From NCBI GenBank assembly GCA_937967325.1, contig CALBSQ010000025.1, positions 89,560 to 153,559 on the forward strand: DNA of 64,000 bases, written 5' to 3'. This document shows positions 9,261-18,223 of the stretch, one piece after another. Made by a program: the position numbers and the translations under genes. The stretch is from an uncultured Chloroflexota bacterium (GTDB taxonomy: Bacteria > Chloroflexota > UBA4733). Below the pieces are notes generated by a model. The model was not told where the DNA came from, made no database searches, and saw only the letters and a list, made by a program, of their open reading frames with translations. Positions within the stretch are counted from its first letter, which is position 1. Every line of letters starts with the position of its first letter.

Positions 9261-9379
9261 CGACGGCATCCCTCCATCTCAGCGGCGCCAACCGTACGAC
9301 ACTATGGCGTTGGCAGTATAAGTGTAACGGACCGGCAAGCGTCGTGAGCCACCGAGCAGCTGGTGTGGGCTTCGAGCAT

Positions 9380-9784
9380 CTATCGGCCGTAGCGTTGTCG
9401 TCGCCATAACGAACGGCGGCGCACCGCGGTCTCAATCTCTTGGCGAGGCGTCTCACTGCTACGCTTCTCGAAGGCATGCAGCGCCAGCAACACTTGGTGG
9501 TAATGGCCCTCCGGGCAAAAGAGGAGGCGATAGTCATTATGTTCGCCGTTCGCAATGACCTCATAGAGATCACCATGCCCTTGCAGGTGCTTTGCCGCGC
9601 TGAGCCCTTCCTCGGCGACGTCCTTCATAGCTGCCACGATTTGGATACGATCAGCCTCGGGTAGTCCCGAGATATAGTCCTTCGCCGGCCTATTCCCGGC
9701 CGGCGTTTCGTAAAACCGCCACTGGCGCCGAAAGAGCGACTCGGTAGGCACTCCGATTACCCTCCGAGCGCGTCGTATCATCAT
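9380..9784 (-). CDS. RelE/HigB-superfamily toxin
   Basis: A 134-residue protein with the phage-derived Gp49/HigB-like fold signature: WRFYETPAGNRPAKDYISGLP, then DLYEVIANGEHNDYRLLFC and a C-terminal helix. Such toxins are usually ribosome-dependent mRNA endonucleases. It is first in a two-gene minus-strand unit with the XRE antitoxin. The basic C-terminus (RRRSLWRRQRYGR) is noteworthy. Family assignment is by motif reading; cleavage specificity cannot be inferred. Confidence 0.75.
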   Translation of the reverse strand: MMIRRARRVIGVPTESLFRRQWRFYETPAGNRPAKDYISGLPEADRIQIVAAMKDVAEEGLSAAKHLQGHGDLYEVIANGEHNDYRLLFCPEGHYHQVLLALHAFEKRSSETPRQEIETAVRRRSLWRRQRYGR

Positions 9785-9873
9785 GCAAGGGCCACCCTGC
9801 CGCCAAGGCGGCCTCTCGCGTGACTTCAGACTGTAGCACGTAGGTAGCTAGCTCTGGACAGTATCGACGCAGG

Positions 9874-10806
9874 CTAGCCGACGATGATCTCCACCGTGTC
9901 GCCATCTTCCAGGCGGTGATCTCTCCCCACGAGCTGGCCGTCGAAGCGGGCGGATGGTCCCCACAGCCGGGCGCCGCGGCAGGCAGCCCCGATCTCCTTG
10001 TGGATCTGGCCGGCAGCGTCGGCGATGGTCGTGCCGGGCTGGAGGGCGAGCGGCTCCTCGCCGGTGACGTGGTCGTGGCGCAAGTAGACGCGGATGAGGC
10101 CGGTGAGCTGCCAGACGGCCTCCTTGAAGGCATCCAGGCTGGCGTCGTCGAGCACGGATACCCCCACTGCGGGCAGGTCCGGCGCGGCCGCTTGCAGCCG
10201 GGCCAGCGCGCCATCGGGGGCCGCGTCCATCTTGGTGGCGGCCAGGATTGCCGGCACGGTGATGCCCGCGGCAAGTACCTCCGCTCGCACGTCCAGAATC
10301 TCGTCAACCGGCGCGCCAGCGTCCTGGCAGTAGACGATGCCGTCGGCGCCGCGCAGCACGCCGAGCAGCGCCCGACCGCCGCCGCGATCCTCGTTGGCGC
10401 CAGCAATGAGACCAGGGATCTCCACGAGCTGCACCAGCACACCGCCGATGCGGGTCAGCGCCGGCACTGGGCGCAGGGTGGTGAAAGCGTAGCCGGCGAT
10501 CTTGATCTGGACGTGGGAGAGGGCATGCAGCAGCGACGACTTGCCGGCATTGGGCGGTCCCACCAGCGCGATCTGCGCGGCTCCCTCGCGCCGCACGGCG
10601 ATGCTGTCGCGGTGGACGGTGTGGGAGCGAACGTGCGTCGCCTCGATCTGCTCCTGCACCCACTTGCGCAGGTCGGCGTAGGGACCGTTGCGATAGCCGG
10701 GCAGCTCGTCGAGGGCGGCCCGCAGCACGCGCACACGCTCGCTGCCCTCCTTGCCGATGAGCCGCTGCTTGATCAATTGCAGCTGGGTGCGATGGGGCAT
10801 TGGCAT
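9874..10806 (-). CDS. DRG/Obg-type GTPase with C-terminal TGS domain
   Basis: A 310-residue GTPase. G1 is GPPNAGKS, the G3 region reads VEIPGLIAGA and G4 is TKMD. A glycine-rich GGGRALLGVLRGAD segment follows G3, as in DRG and Obg proteins. The last 75 residues form a TGS-like domain ending in RLEDGDTVEIIVG. In the common DxPG form of G3 the acid is Asp; here it is Glu. ATG 10806 has AGGAG nine bases upstream and removes a low-complexity 37-residue extension, so it is preferred. Relatives act in ribosome-associated processes; the exact role here is unknown. Confidence 0.8.
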   Translation of the reverse strand: MPMPHRTQLQLIKQRLIGKEGSERVRVLRAALDELPGYRNGPYADLRKWVQEQIEATHVRSHTVHRDSIAVRREGAAQIALVGPPNAGKSSLLHALSHVQIKIAGYAFTTLRPVPALTRIGGVLVQLVEIPGLIAGANEDRGGGRALLGVLRGADGIVYCQDAGAPVDEILDVRAEVLAAGITVPAILAATKMDAAPDGALARLQAAAPDLPAVGVSVLDDASLDAFKEAVWQLTGLIRVYLRHDHVTGEEPLALQPGTTIADAAGQIHKEIGAACRGARLWGPSARFDGQLVGRDHRLEDGDTVEIIVG

Positions 10807-11148
10807 AGCAGTACACTCCTGACTTTCGGACAAACTGGAGCAGGAGGGTACGTCCGGGCCGGCGCCAACCGGGCTGGCGCTAGCCGAGGGAGCGTGCGTC
10901 CATCCCGCTGCTTCCACCGACGCGGCAAACTGGAAGCAGCGGATTAGCCGTTCTTGCGGCAGATTTTCGAGCGCCAGGCGCTCTCGCGGGAGATGGCCAC
11001 AGCGGTTACCTTCATCGATGGAGCGAAAATCGGCGCCGCCCCAGACCGGCTAGCGTACCATACACTCCACTCGAGCGTGAAGCCGTTGAATCGATGGCAA
11101 CGGCAACCCTCACCGCCGTCGCCGGAGCGGGCCACGCTACGCTTCTGC
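10807..11148. other. Gene-free spacer
   Basis: About 340 bases between the GTPase start and the GNAT remnant. It contains the GTPase ribosome-binding site near 10815-10820. The rest shows no conserved reading frame; frames on both strands look like chance openings in GC-rich DNA. Confidence 0.5.
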
Positions 11149-11413
11149 TCAGCGCACGATGGGTGAGTCACCGTGGCTTCGCTGCAAATCCGGATGGACG
11201 GTCGTGTCCAGCAGGAAGGTGTGGATGCCGCCGTCCCAGGCCAGGTTGACGAAGCCGATGAGATGCTCCGCATCGTAGGCACAGGCGTAGGCAAGACCTA
11301 CGGTGTAACACCGGCACGAAGTCACGATTCGCGTGGTGTGGCCAGGCGGCGCCAAACAGGGCGTTGAGCTCGTCGTTGGTCACCGGAGGGTTGAAGTGAT
11401 AGGTGATTGGCAT
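11149..11413 (-). pseudogene. GNAT acetyltransferase remnant (frameshifted, truncated)
   Basis: Two reading frames on the minus strand together give the N-terminal half of a GNAT N-acetyltransferase. The first frame (from ATG 11413) reads YHFNPPVTNDELNALFGAAW. After a frameshift near 11310-11330 the second reads DAEHLIGFVNLAWDGG and HTFLLDTTVHPDLQR, which are GNAT beta-strands 2-4. The acetyl-CoA-binding loop (Q/RxxGxG/A) expected next is missing. The gene is therefore broken at least twice. Confidence 0.6.
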
Positions 11414-11470
11414 GGTAAGGTTGCATCCTGGCGGGCGGATGAACGTACACGGTTTCGCCAACGGCTGGGG

Positions 11471-12506
11471 TTACGCCGGATTGGTCGTCGGTGCAGGAAG
11501 CGTGCGTCCCTCTTGTGCTGACTGCCGGGCGAGTAGTACAAGCTCCAGCGCTCGCCGCGCATCCCAAGCTGTGATAGCCGGCTGCTGCTGATGGCGGATA
11601 CACTCCGCAAAGTGAGGCGCTTCAGCGCTGATGCCGTTGCCAACGAGCGGAGTCATTGTTACTGTCCCGGGCCGATCCATGAACGCCGGTTGTCCGGCGC
11701 GGTAGATGTGCAGCGTACCGTCAGTGAACAAGAGCATCTCCCCTCCGCTCAGTGTCACCGTTGCTTCCACAGCGGGTTGCAAGCTGGTGTGGCGACTGGC
11801 GTAGCTATAGGTGGTCTCGCCCATGGCGCCGCTGGTGAACTCATAGATGATCAAGCGTGTGGTCCGCCTGGCCACTCTGTTGGAACTCCGGCCGTATCTG
11901 CCTGGCGTGGCCGGTGATCGCGGCGACTTCGCCCATCCACCAGCGCATGAGATCCGTGTGGTGTACCGCGCCGGCCAGGAATACCCCGCCTTCTTCGGGG
12001 CTAGCCAGCCAGGGTCGCTCCTGAAGGTCGGGGAAATGCTCGTTGTGGTAGCGGGCGAACAACGGTGTTCCCAGCGCTCCTTCCGCGATCACCTGCCGAA
12101 TCCGCTCCAGTGACGGCCGGAAGCGCAGCACATGGGCCACGAAGAGGACGCGGCCCGCACGATCGGCCGCAGCGATCATGGCATCCGCATCCTCGAGCGT
12201 CAGGCAGATCGGCTTCTCGACCATGACGTGCTTCCCCGCGGCGAGCGCCTGGAGCGCCAGCGGCGCATGCAGGGTGTGGGGAACGACGAGGATGAGCCCT
12301 TGTACTCGCGTATCGTCCAGCGCCCGTTGGTACTCGGTGGAGGCCGCACCGCCGTAGCGGTCGGCCAGCTGCTGGGCGCGTAGAAGGTTCCTGTCGACGA
12401 ACAGCACGATCTCGCTCGCCGGATCGTTGTGGGCGTGCCAGGCGTGCTGACTGCCCATCACCCCGCAGCCCACCAGGGCAAAGCGCACTTTCTCGATCGC
12501 TGGCAT
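11471..12506 (-). pseudogene. Gfo/Idh/MocA oxidoreductase, single-base frameshift
   Basis: The upstream frame starts at ATG 12506 (GGAG eight bases before it). It encodes the NAD(P)-binding Rossmann domain (ALVGCGVMGSQHA) and the signature EKPICLTLEDADAMIAAA, then runs to a premature TGA at 11841 just after SGQADHTL. The sequence resumes one base out of frame with IIYEFTSGAMGETTYSYASRH and continues to 11471 with a normal C-terminus. One extra G near 11857 explains everything. It is either a real inactivating mutation or a sequencing error. Such enzymes usually oxidise sugars or inositols. Confidence 0.75.
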
Positions 12507-13103
12507 TGGGGTCGCTCCGTTCCGGATTGATCGGTCCATGTCCACGACCACATGAGACACCGCAAGCATGGCGTCCAGATCGATGCTTGCCAAGCGCGCC
12601 GGGGAATCGTGCCACAAGGCGACTGAGCATGCTCGCGCGATACCGGCCAGGACGTTGCGGTCCCGGGCTGGACTCGGTCTCCCGAAGGTGGCAAGATTTG
12701 CCGGAGTGACGCCTAGCGACACCGGCCGTTGGGGCGGCGTGGTACCCCGCGTTCCTGGCTCGGAAGGTGCTGCGAGTTGGGCAGCGGGTAGGGCAGAAAC
12801 CCCAGGAGGTTACTTATGCACTCGCGTACCACCTGTGAGAGTGATCCCTGCACTGCCGGCAGCGAAGGAACCGAGCTGTTAGGAATGGTGGTTGAAGCTA
12901 GGTCAACTCGCCTATGACATCCTGACGCCGTGCCCGGTATATTCGACGTAGATGGCGAACAGGCGTGATGCTATTGGATGGGTGACCGGCGTAAAGAGGA
13001 GATGGCCAGCGTAAGCACTGAATCGGAGCGCTATACCTATCGCCCGGTGGAGCGAACTCAGCGCGTTGGCACTAGCGAGAAGGCCGATAAGTCCGGCTGC
13101 TGG
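12507..13103. other. Long gene-free region
   Basis: About 600 bases between the divergently oriented oxidoreductase pseudogene and the promoter of the solute-binding protein. GC is somewhat lower than in flanking genes, especially 12890-12970. No reading frame resembles a protein and no strong palindrome was found. Confidence 0.5.
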
Positions 13104-13132
13104 TTGACACGCTCGTTTCCCAAGCGTACTAT
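13104..13132 (+). promoter_or_regulatory. Sigma-70-type promoter for the 13265 binding protein
   Basis: TTGACA (13104-13109) and TACTAT (13127-13132) are separated by exactly 17 bases. This is a near-consensus vegetative promoter in an otherwise GC-rich spacer, about 130 bases ahead of the start codon. Confidence 0.6.
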
Positions 13133-13264
13133 CACGCGCAACTCTCCAACAGTCGATGCATAGAGATGCGCGAATTGGTCGGCATGACCGTGGATCTGTG
13201 CGTCGACGTGCGGGTGATGAGGGCCGCTACGTGGAATGGCGGCCTGCGCAAGAAAGGGTGTGCA

Positions 13265-14827
13265 ATGAAAGCAGCGCTGACTCGTCGATCACTCCTCCGT
13301 GGTCTAGCAGGAGGGGCAGCCTTGCTCGGGACCGGGGTGCTCGCCGCCTGTGGGGCGGGCGCCGCCGCCACCGGCAGCGCCTCGTCCGCGGGCGCGGCAA
13401 CGGCCTCAGCGGCAGCGGCGACGAGTGCTGCGCCAGCGGCGTCGGCCGGCAGTGCCGCCGCCGCGTCTGTCGCGGCGTCCACAGCGGCGGCTGCCACGAC
13501 CTCGGCGCAGTCCAGCGCTTCGGCGCCGGCTTCGTCCGCTGCCGCGGCGAACGGACCGAAGCCGACCCCGACGCCGGCCTCAGGTCAATCACGCCCATCC
13601 GCGTCGACTACCGTGACCCTGTGGTACGGCTGGGGCGGTCAGACCGCCATCCACACCTGGGAAACCCTAGAGCCCAAGATGGCCGAGACGCTAACCAACT
13701 TCAACGTGCAGTGGGTTGTCGCCAATAACAACGCCAAGCTGCTGGCAGCGATTGCCGGCGGCAGTCCGCCCACCGTCGCTGTAGGTAACGCGCCGTATCT
13801 GGAGATCTGGTCGAAGAGCGCCGCCACGCAGCTCGACGATTACATCGCCAAGAGCAAGGTCGTCGTCAGGAGCGACATCCCCGACGCCTACTGGAAAGGA
13901 GCCGGCTACAAGGGCAAGATCTTCGGTGTGCCGGCCGTCGAGGGCTTCGTCTTCGAGTCGCTCTGCTTCAACATCAACAACGTCCAGAAGGCCGGGATCG
14001 ACCCGAAAACGGTGTCTTGGGACTGGGATACGCTCACCCAGTTGCAGCAGCAGCTCACCACCAAGCAGGGTACGAACATCGCCGTGCTGGGCATTCATCC
14101 GCTTGATGCGATGGGCAGCTCCTTGGGCACGTGGGCCTTCGCCTGGGACGTGCAGTATCTCGACGACTCCACCAATACCTACAACCTGGCCAACGATCAA
14201 CTGGCGGAAGCGCTGGCCACCATCAAGAAGCTGTACGACATCGCCGGTGGGCCCAGTGCCGTCAGCGCCTTCCAGAAGTCCTATGGCACCTGGACCCAAG
14301 ACTCCAAGGCGATGCTGCCTTCCGGCGTCGAGGATATGAACATCAACGGCTACTGGGCCGCCGGCGAGTTGGCCCATAGCTCGCCCAGCAACCAGTTCTA
14401 CTTCACATGGGCGCCCGTGCCGTCCGCTCGCAAGGGATTCAAGCTGCAGGCCGCCGGCACGCACTATGCCTTCATCCCCAACGGCGCCAAACACGCCAAC
14501 GAGGGCTTCCAGCTCATCGAGTTCCTGGTCGGCGACGTCGGGGCGCCGGTCATCTTCGAAAGCACCGGCTGGCTCAACTCCCGCCGCTCGCTGCTGGACA
14601 AGATCGATGCCAACAAGTATCCGGGTCTCTCCTTCTTTGTGAATTCCGCCAAGCAGAACGACAAGCTCTACGGCAGCCCCAATGACCTGATCGGCAGCTT
14701 CACCAGCGACCAGTGGAGCAAGGCCATCCAGGCGGTGGTGGCCAACGAGAAGACGCCGAAGGATGCGCTGCAGCAGGTGCAGCAACTGGTCACGCAAGAG
14801 TTCAAGATGCGCTACCCGAACGGCTAG
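13265..14827 (+). CDS. Tat-exported solute-binding lipoprotein (family 1), orphan
   Basis: Extracytoplasmic binding protein of a carbohydrate ABC importer, 520 residues. It begins with a twin-arginine signal (TRRSLLRG) and a lipobox ending LAACG. A linker of roughly 80 residues made almost entirely of Ala and Ser follows. The mature domain starts near TVTLWYGWGGQ and ends with TQEFKMRYPNG, as in family-1 sugar-binding proteins. ATG 13265 is preceded by AAAGGG. No permease follows. Downstream lies only the C-terminal fragment of another binding protein, so this gene has lost, or never had, local permeases. The substrate cannot be named. Confidence 0.9.
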   Translation: MKAALTRRSLLRGLAGGAALLGTGVLAACGAGAAATGSASSAGAATASAAAATSAAPAASAGSAAAASVAASTAAAATTSAQSSASAPASSAAAANGPKPTPTPASGQSRPSASTTVTLWYGWGGQTAIHTWETLEPKMAETLTNFNVQWVVANNNAKLLAAIAGGSPPTVAVGNAPYLEIWSKSAATQLDDYIAKSKVVVRSDIPDAYWKGAGYKGKIFGVPAVEGFVFESLCFNINNVQKAGIDPKTVSWDWDTLTQLQQQLTTKQGTNIAVLGIHPLDAMGSSLGTWAFAWDVQYLDDSTNTYNLANDQLAEALATIKKLYDIAGGPSAVSAFQKSYGTWTQDSKAMLPSGVEDMNINGYWAAGELAHSSPSNQFYFTWAPVPSARKGFKLQAAGTHYAFIPNGAKHANEGFQLIEFLVGDVGAPVIFESTGWLNSRRSLLDKIDANKYPGLSFFVNSAKQNDKLYGSPNDLIGSFTSDQWSKAIQAVVANEKTPKDALQQVQQLVTQEFKMRYPNG

Positions 14828-14979
14828 ACCGCTTCCACATCTCGTCACCGCCGTCGCTGGTGGCGACCGTTTCTTGACCAGCGTCCAGCACGGCGCTACA
14901 CTGCCCACCGCGACGCGCATACAGCACGTGCCCTGCGACTGTAGTCTCACGGCTCTTCCTTGGCCCGGGGGGAGCTTGA

Positions 14980-15204
14980 CTGGCAGCGGCCTGGGAGAAG
15001 AATTATGGTAACAAGCAGGCGCGCCTGGGGAGCTTGATGGCCACCACGGCGCGGCCCGACCCGCGGTCGTTCTGGCCGGATGCCGACCAGGTGGGCAAGA
15101 TCGTCGGGTCTCATCTCGACGGCACCTTTTCGAAGAACGCCTACAGCCCGTCGGAGGCGATGAAGCGCATCGTAGCCGACGTGACGGCCTACTATCACAA
15201 GTGA
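14980..15204 (+). pseudogene. C-terminal fragment of a second solute-binding protein
   Basis: An open frame without a proper start reads LAAAWEKNYGNKQARLGSLM and ends GSHLDGTFSKNAYSPSEAMK followed by a short RIVADVTAYYHK tail. This is the typical C-terminus of an ABC solute-binding protein. It differs from the end of the intact gene at 13265 and is not a duplicate of it. An in-frame TGA at 14977-14979 closes the frame upstream. It is the relic of a neighbouring transporter gene. Confidence 0.65.
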
Positions 15205-15273
15205 GAACCCCATCTCGCTATACTGCGATCAGCCTGCGTGTTAGCGTGCCGCGAGCAAGGGAAGGAGCGCGCG

Positions 15274-16014
15274 ATGGCGACTGTTCTCCAGATGCCGGCG
15301 CTGTCCGAGCTCAGCGAGCGCGAGCGTTTTCTGCTCACGACCCCCGACGACAGCGAGGAGGCGCCCTGGATGGTCATGGCCAGCCTGCAGGTGCGCGACA
15401 TCGACCTCCTCAAGGCAATTTTGGGCTTGCATGCGCGGCGCCGACGCCTGCGCTGGTTCTTGGAGTCCTATCACAAGGTCGTCGGGCGGCGCCCAATTAG
15501 CGGCGAGCCGCTGGAGGCAGCGCCGGACCTCTTGGTTGCCCACGCCGACGATCGCCTGCGCACCTCGTGGCGCATCGTCACCGAAGGCAAGGCGCCAGAG
15601 TTTGCATTGGAGGTGGTGAGCACGTCCAGTCAGGGGCGAGATACCTCGGAGAAGCCGACGATTTACGAGGAGCTGGGGGTGCTTGAGTACGCTATCTTTG
15701 CCCCGGAGCGGAAGGACGGTGGGTCCGCGCTCTCTGGCTACCGTCGGGATGAGCGTGGGAATTGGGTGGACTGGCCGGCGGATGAGCGGGGGGTGCTGTG
15801 GAGTCGCGAGCTGGCCGGGCTGGGGTTGTACGTCGAGGATCAGCTCTGGTTGCGGGCCGTTGACACTCAGGGACAGCGCCTCCCCACGCCTGAGGAGGCG
15901 TGGGCGCAGGAGTCGCGGTTGCGGGAAGCGGAGGCGGCCAGGCGAACGAGCCTGGAGGCCGAGGTGGCCCGGCTCCAGGAAGAGCTGCGGCGGCTTCGCG
16001 AGGGACAGGCGTAA
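15274..16014 (+). CDS. Uma2-family (DUF820) PD-(D/E)XK protein with coiled-coil tail
   Basis: A 246-residue Uma2 protein, predicted to have a restriction-endonuclease-like fold. The core includes PDLLVAHADDRLRTSW and EFALEVVSTSSQGRDTSEKP, matching the catalytic Asp and E-V-x-S strands, and YEELGVLEYAIFAP. The final 45 residues are an Arg/Glu-rich helix (REAEAARRTSLEAEVARLQ), a likely coiled coil. ATG 15274 follows GAAGGAG at a good distance. Function of the family is unknown. Four copies lie in this window. Confidence 0.8.
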   Translation: MATVLQMPALSELSERERFLLTTPDDSEEAPWMVMASLQVRDIDLLKAILGLHARRRRLRWFLESYHKVVGRRPISGEPLEAAPDLLVAHADDRLRTSWRIVTEGKAPEFALEVVSTSSQGRDTSEKPTIYEELGVLEYAIFAPERKDGGSALSGYRRDERGNWVDWPADERGVLWSRELAGLGLYVEDQLWLRAVDTQGQRLPTPEEAWAQESRLREAEAARRTSLEAEVARLQEELRRLREGQA

Positions 16015-16075
16015 CCCCGCAGTCTTCGCGGCATGCCCGATGACGTGTACTAACGGCGCTCCCAGGGTGACGGCT

Positions 16076-16591
16076 TCATTCCGGCGTGTCGTACGGCGCC
16101 ATGAGGTCGACGCCGTGGCGCTCGTGGAGGAGGCGCACGTCGTGCCAGTCCTTCTCGTCTGGCGGGTAGCCGAGGTGATGGGCCATTTGCACGCTCGCAC
16201 TCAGGCAAGGGACCGGCTGTCCGGCCACTTCCCCGCTCGTGAAGCCTTTGGCCGGATACGGGCAGTCGCCACCGCCCGGCGCCGCGCCGCGTTGCCAGCC
16301 GGTGCCGTCGGCGTCGAAGGTGACCGGATGCACGTCCACCTGGCGGCCGGCGCCGGCACGCAGCACCAGTCGGGTCGGACGGTCGTCGAGCTCGATGACG
16401 AAACCGATCTCGACGAGGCACTTGATGGCGCGGTCCGTTTGGTCGAGCGCCAGAACAACATCGAGATCGTCGTGCGGGCGAGTCTGTTCGCCGACGAGGG
16501 CGTCGATACCCCAGCCGCCGTCCAGCCAGACGGTGACTCCGTCCGCACCCCATCGCTCCAAGATCTTCAGGACGTCGCCCGAGCGCATCAT
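16076..16591 (-). CDS. Nucleotidyltransferase, aminoglycoside/lincosamide-type
   Basis: A 171-residue protein with the nucleotidyltransferase signature WLDGGWGIDALVGEQTRPHD followed by DLDVV. It resembles ANT(2'')- and Lin-type enzymes, which adenylylate small antibiotics. The Gly-Gly-Trp-Gly-Ile-Asp loop and the DLD metal ligands are present. HDVRLLHERHGVDLM closes the helical half. An in-frame ATG pair at 16591/16588 is preferred over 16630 because it matches the usual family start. It is a lone gene between two Uma2 genes; resistance activity is not demonstrated. Confidence 0.7.
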   Translation of the reverse strand: MMRSGDVLKILERWGADGVTVWLDGGWGIDALVGEQTRPHDDLDVVLALDQTDRAIKCLVEIGFVIELDDRPTRLVLRAGAGRQVDVHPVTFDADGTGWQRGAAPGGGDCPYPAKGFTSGEVAGQPVPCLSASVQMAHHLGYPPDEKDWHDVRLLHERHGVDLMAPYDTPE

Positions 16592-16758
16592 CGGTGTTAT
16601 TTGCCCCCTCTCGTTCGGGAGTAATCCCATGAGGAATGACTCTACCTGATACGCGACGGTCAGGGGTAGCCAGGTCGCTGCGTGCGTACGGAGCTATGGT
16701 AGAGTCGTGCATGAACGCGAGCGCGGCGTCTCGCATCGTCGCGGAGGGCCAGGGAACT

Positions 16759-17361
16759 ATGAGCATCACCGCGCGATCGCCAGCGCCATGGGCAGAGGTC
16801 GTGCCCGATAGACCACCGATGACCTTGGATGAATTTCTCGACTATCCTGAAGGCGACGAGGCGTATCGCTACGAGTTGGTGGACGGGGTCCTTGTCCGAA
16901 TGGTAGGAGCCAGACCCAGAGCGGCGCGCATCGCCCGCCGCCTGTTGCGACGCCTTGACGCCGTCGTGCAGGCGCGCGGTCTCGGCACTGTCACGCTGCC
17001 CGACGAGGTGTATGCCTTCGAGAACAGTGGGCAGAAGGATACGGGCCTCCTGCCCGACATCGGTTTCTATCGCACCGCCCGCGAGCCTCTGGTCGATCCG
17101 GATAAGGCGTATCCATTTGCCCCTGATCTGGCCATCGAAGTTGCGTCGCCGTCACAGTACCGCCCGGCCATGGCGGCCAAGGCCCGGCGATACCTCGCCG
17201 GAGGGACGGCCCTGGTCTGGATCGTCTGGCCCACCCGGCGGCAGGTCGACATCTGGCGCCCCGGTGACTCCGAGCCAGCCACGCTCGGCGCCGGCGACCA
17301 GCTCGACGGGGAGAGCGTGGTCCCGAGCTTTACCTACTCCGTAGCCGATCTCTTCCTCTAG
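16759..17361 (+). CDS. Uma2-family (DUF820) protein
   Basis: A 200-residue Uma2 protein without the coiled-coil tail. Motifs are MTLDEFLDYPEGDEAYRYEL, LPDIGFYR with the catalytic-site Asp, and PFAPDLAIEVASPSQYR for the E-x-A/V-S strand. ALVWIVWPTRRQVDIW is the usual C-terminal strand pair. ATG 16759 is preceded by GGAGGGCCAGGG; upstream ATGs give low-complexity extensions. Cellular role is unknown. Confidence 0.8.
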   Translation: MSITARSPAPWAEVVPDRPPMTLDEFLDYPEGDEAYRYELVDGVLVRMVGARPRAARIARRLLRRLDAVVQARGLGTVTLPDEVYAFENSGQKDTGLLPDIGFYRTAREPLVDPDKAYPFAPDLAIEVASPSQYRPAMAAKARRYLAGGTALVWIVWPTRRQVDIWRPGDSEPATLGAGDQLDGESVVPSFTYSVADLFL

Positions 17362-17518
17362 CCCGCGCTTCGTCTAACACTGCGCAGGCCGGTGCGCCTC
17401 GAATATCCAGAGGTACTTCTCGATCCCCGCGAGAACCTCGTTTACCAGGTCCTGGGAGACCGGATCCAGTTCACCGAGCTGGCCGAGGCGGCTCCGCGAC
17501 CCGATCACCGGGCAGACG

Positions 17519-18010
17519 CTATGTCGCCAGCACACGGTAGGGCTCGACGCTCAGGATGGTGAGCACCCGCTCCCCCGCGGGTGTGCGGATGGTGATGCGA
17601 TCACCCCGCGCACGGCCGAGCAGCGCCCGACCAACGGGGGAGTCCAGGGCCGCCTCCGCCGCGGCCGGGTCGAGCTCGGCGCCGTCGACGAGCCGGTACT
17701 GCTCCTCTCCCCGTGCCTCGTCCCGCACCCGCACGGTGGCGCCCTGGCGGACGACGCCGTCGTCCGGCTGCGAAGGCAGCGGCTGTGCCCGATCCAGCAC
17801 CAGGCGCGCCGCCGAAATCAGGCCCCGCAGCCGGATGCGATCGTCACCCGCCTCGAGGTCGGTCGCCTGGTCGACCGTGTCCTCCGCCTCCGCGCCGCCG
17901 GCGTCAGCGTCCCGTTGCTGGAGCTCGGTCTCGTAGGCCGCGAGCCGGCCCTCCAGGCGAGTTCGCCCTTCGCCGCTGAGATAGATCGGCCCCTGGTCTG
18001 CTTGCACCAT
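17519..18010 (-). CDS. GreA/GreB-like transcript-cleavage factor homologue
   Basis: A 163-residue protein with the two-part Gre layout. An acidic/helical N-terminal half (LSGEGRTRLEGRLAAYETEL) is followed by the FKBP-like C-terminal domain: GATVRVRDEARGEEQYRLVD, then SPVGRALLGRARGDRITIRT and GERVLTILSV. Gre factors bind the RNA polymerase secondary channel. The N-terminal part is less conserved, so this may be an accessory Gre-like protein and not the housekeeping GreA. It sits alone on the minus strand. Confidence 0.75.
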   Translation of the reverse strand: MVQADQGPIYLSGEGRTRLEGRLAAYETELQQRDADAGGAEAEDTVDQATDLEAGDDRIRLRGLISAARLVLDRAQPLPSQPDDGVVRQGATVRVRDEARGEEQYRLVDGAELDPAAAEAALDSPVGRALLGRARGDRITIRTPAGERVLTILSVEPYRVLAT

Positions 18011-18073
18011 GCTCCGGCTCCTTCGTCGGGTGATCTGGCGCCCGGCGCCAGGAGGAACTCCCTTCCAGAATAG

Positions 18074-18223
18074 CTACTGGGGGAGCTTGTCGGCAAGGAC
18101 GTCGACCTGCTCGATGGTGGGCGCTTTCGTGCACAGTTTCGCCTCTACTCGAACGAGCAGCGCTACCGTGACCAAGGACTACCACTTTCTGTCTCCTTCG
18201 GGGACGGCGAGTTTGGCGCCTAG
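18074..18223 (+). pseudogene. Possible C-terminal remnant of an unrecognised gene
   Basis: An open frame of 49 codons without a start ends at TAG 18221 and reads GELVGKDVDLLDGGRFRAQF then RLYSNEQRYRDQGLPLSVSF. The residue pattern looks protein-like, but I do not recognise the family. It overlaps the 3' end of the convergent dioxygenase gene by four bases. Confidence 0.25.

Noticed and set aside
12978..13163. Small plus-strand gene ahead of the 13265 binding protein
   Set aside because: The frame covers the -35/-10 promoter, has no recognisable domain and no conserved-looking composition.
13340..13560. Possible simple-sequence or recombination repeat in Ala/Ser-rich coding DNA
   Set aside because: It is the linker of a lipoprotein; the codons are varied and not a DNA-level tandem repeat.
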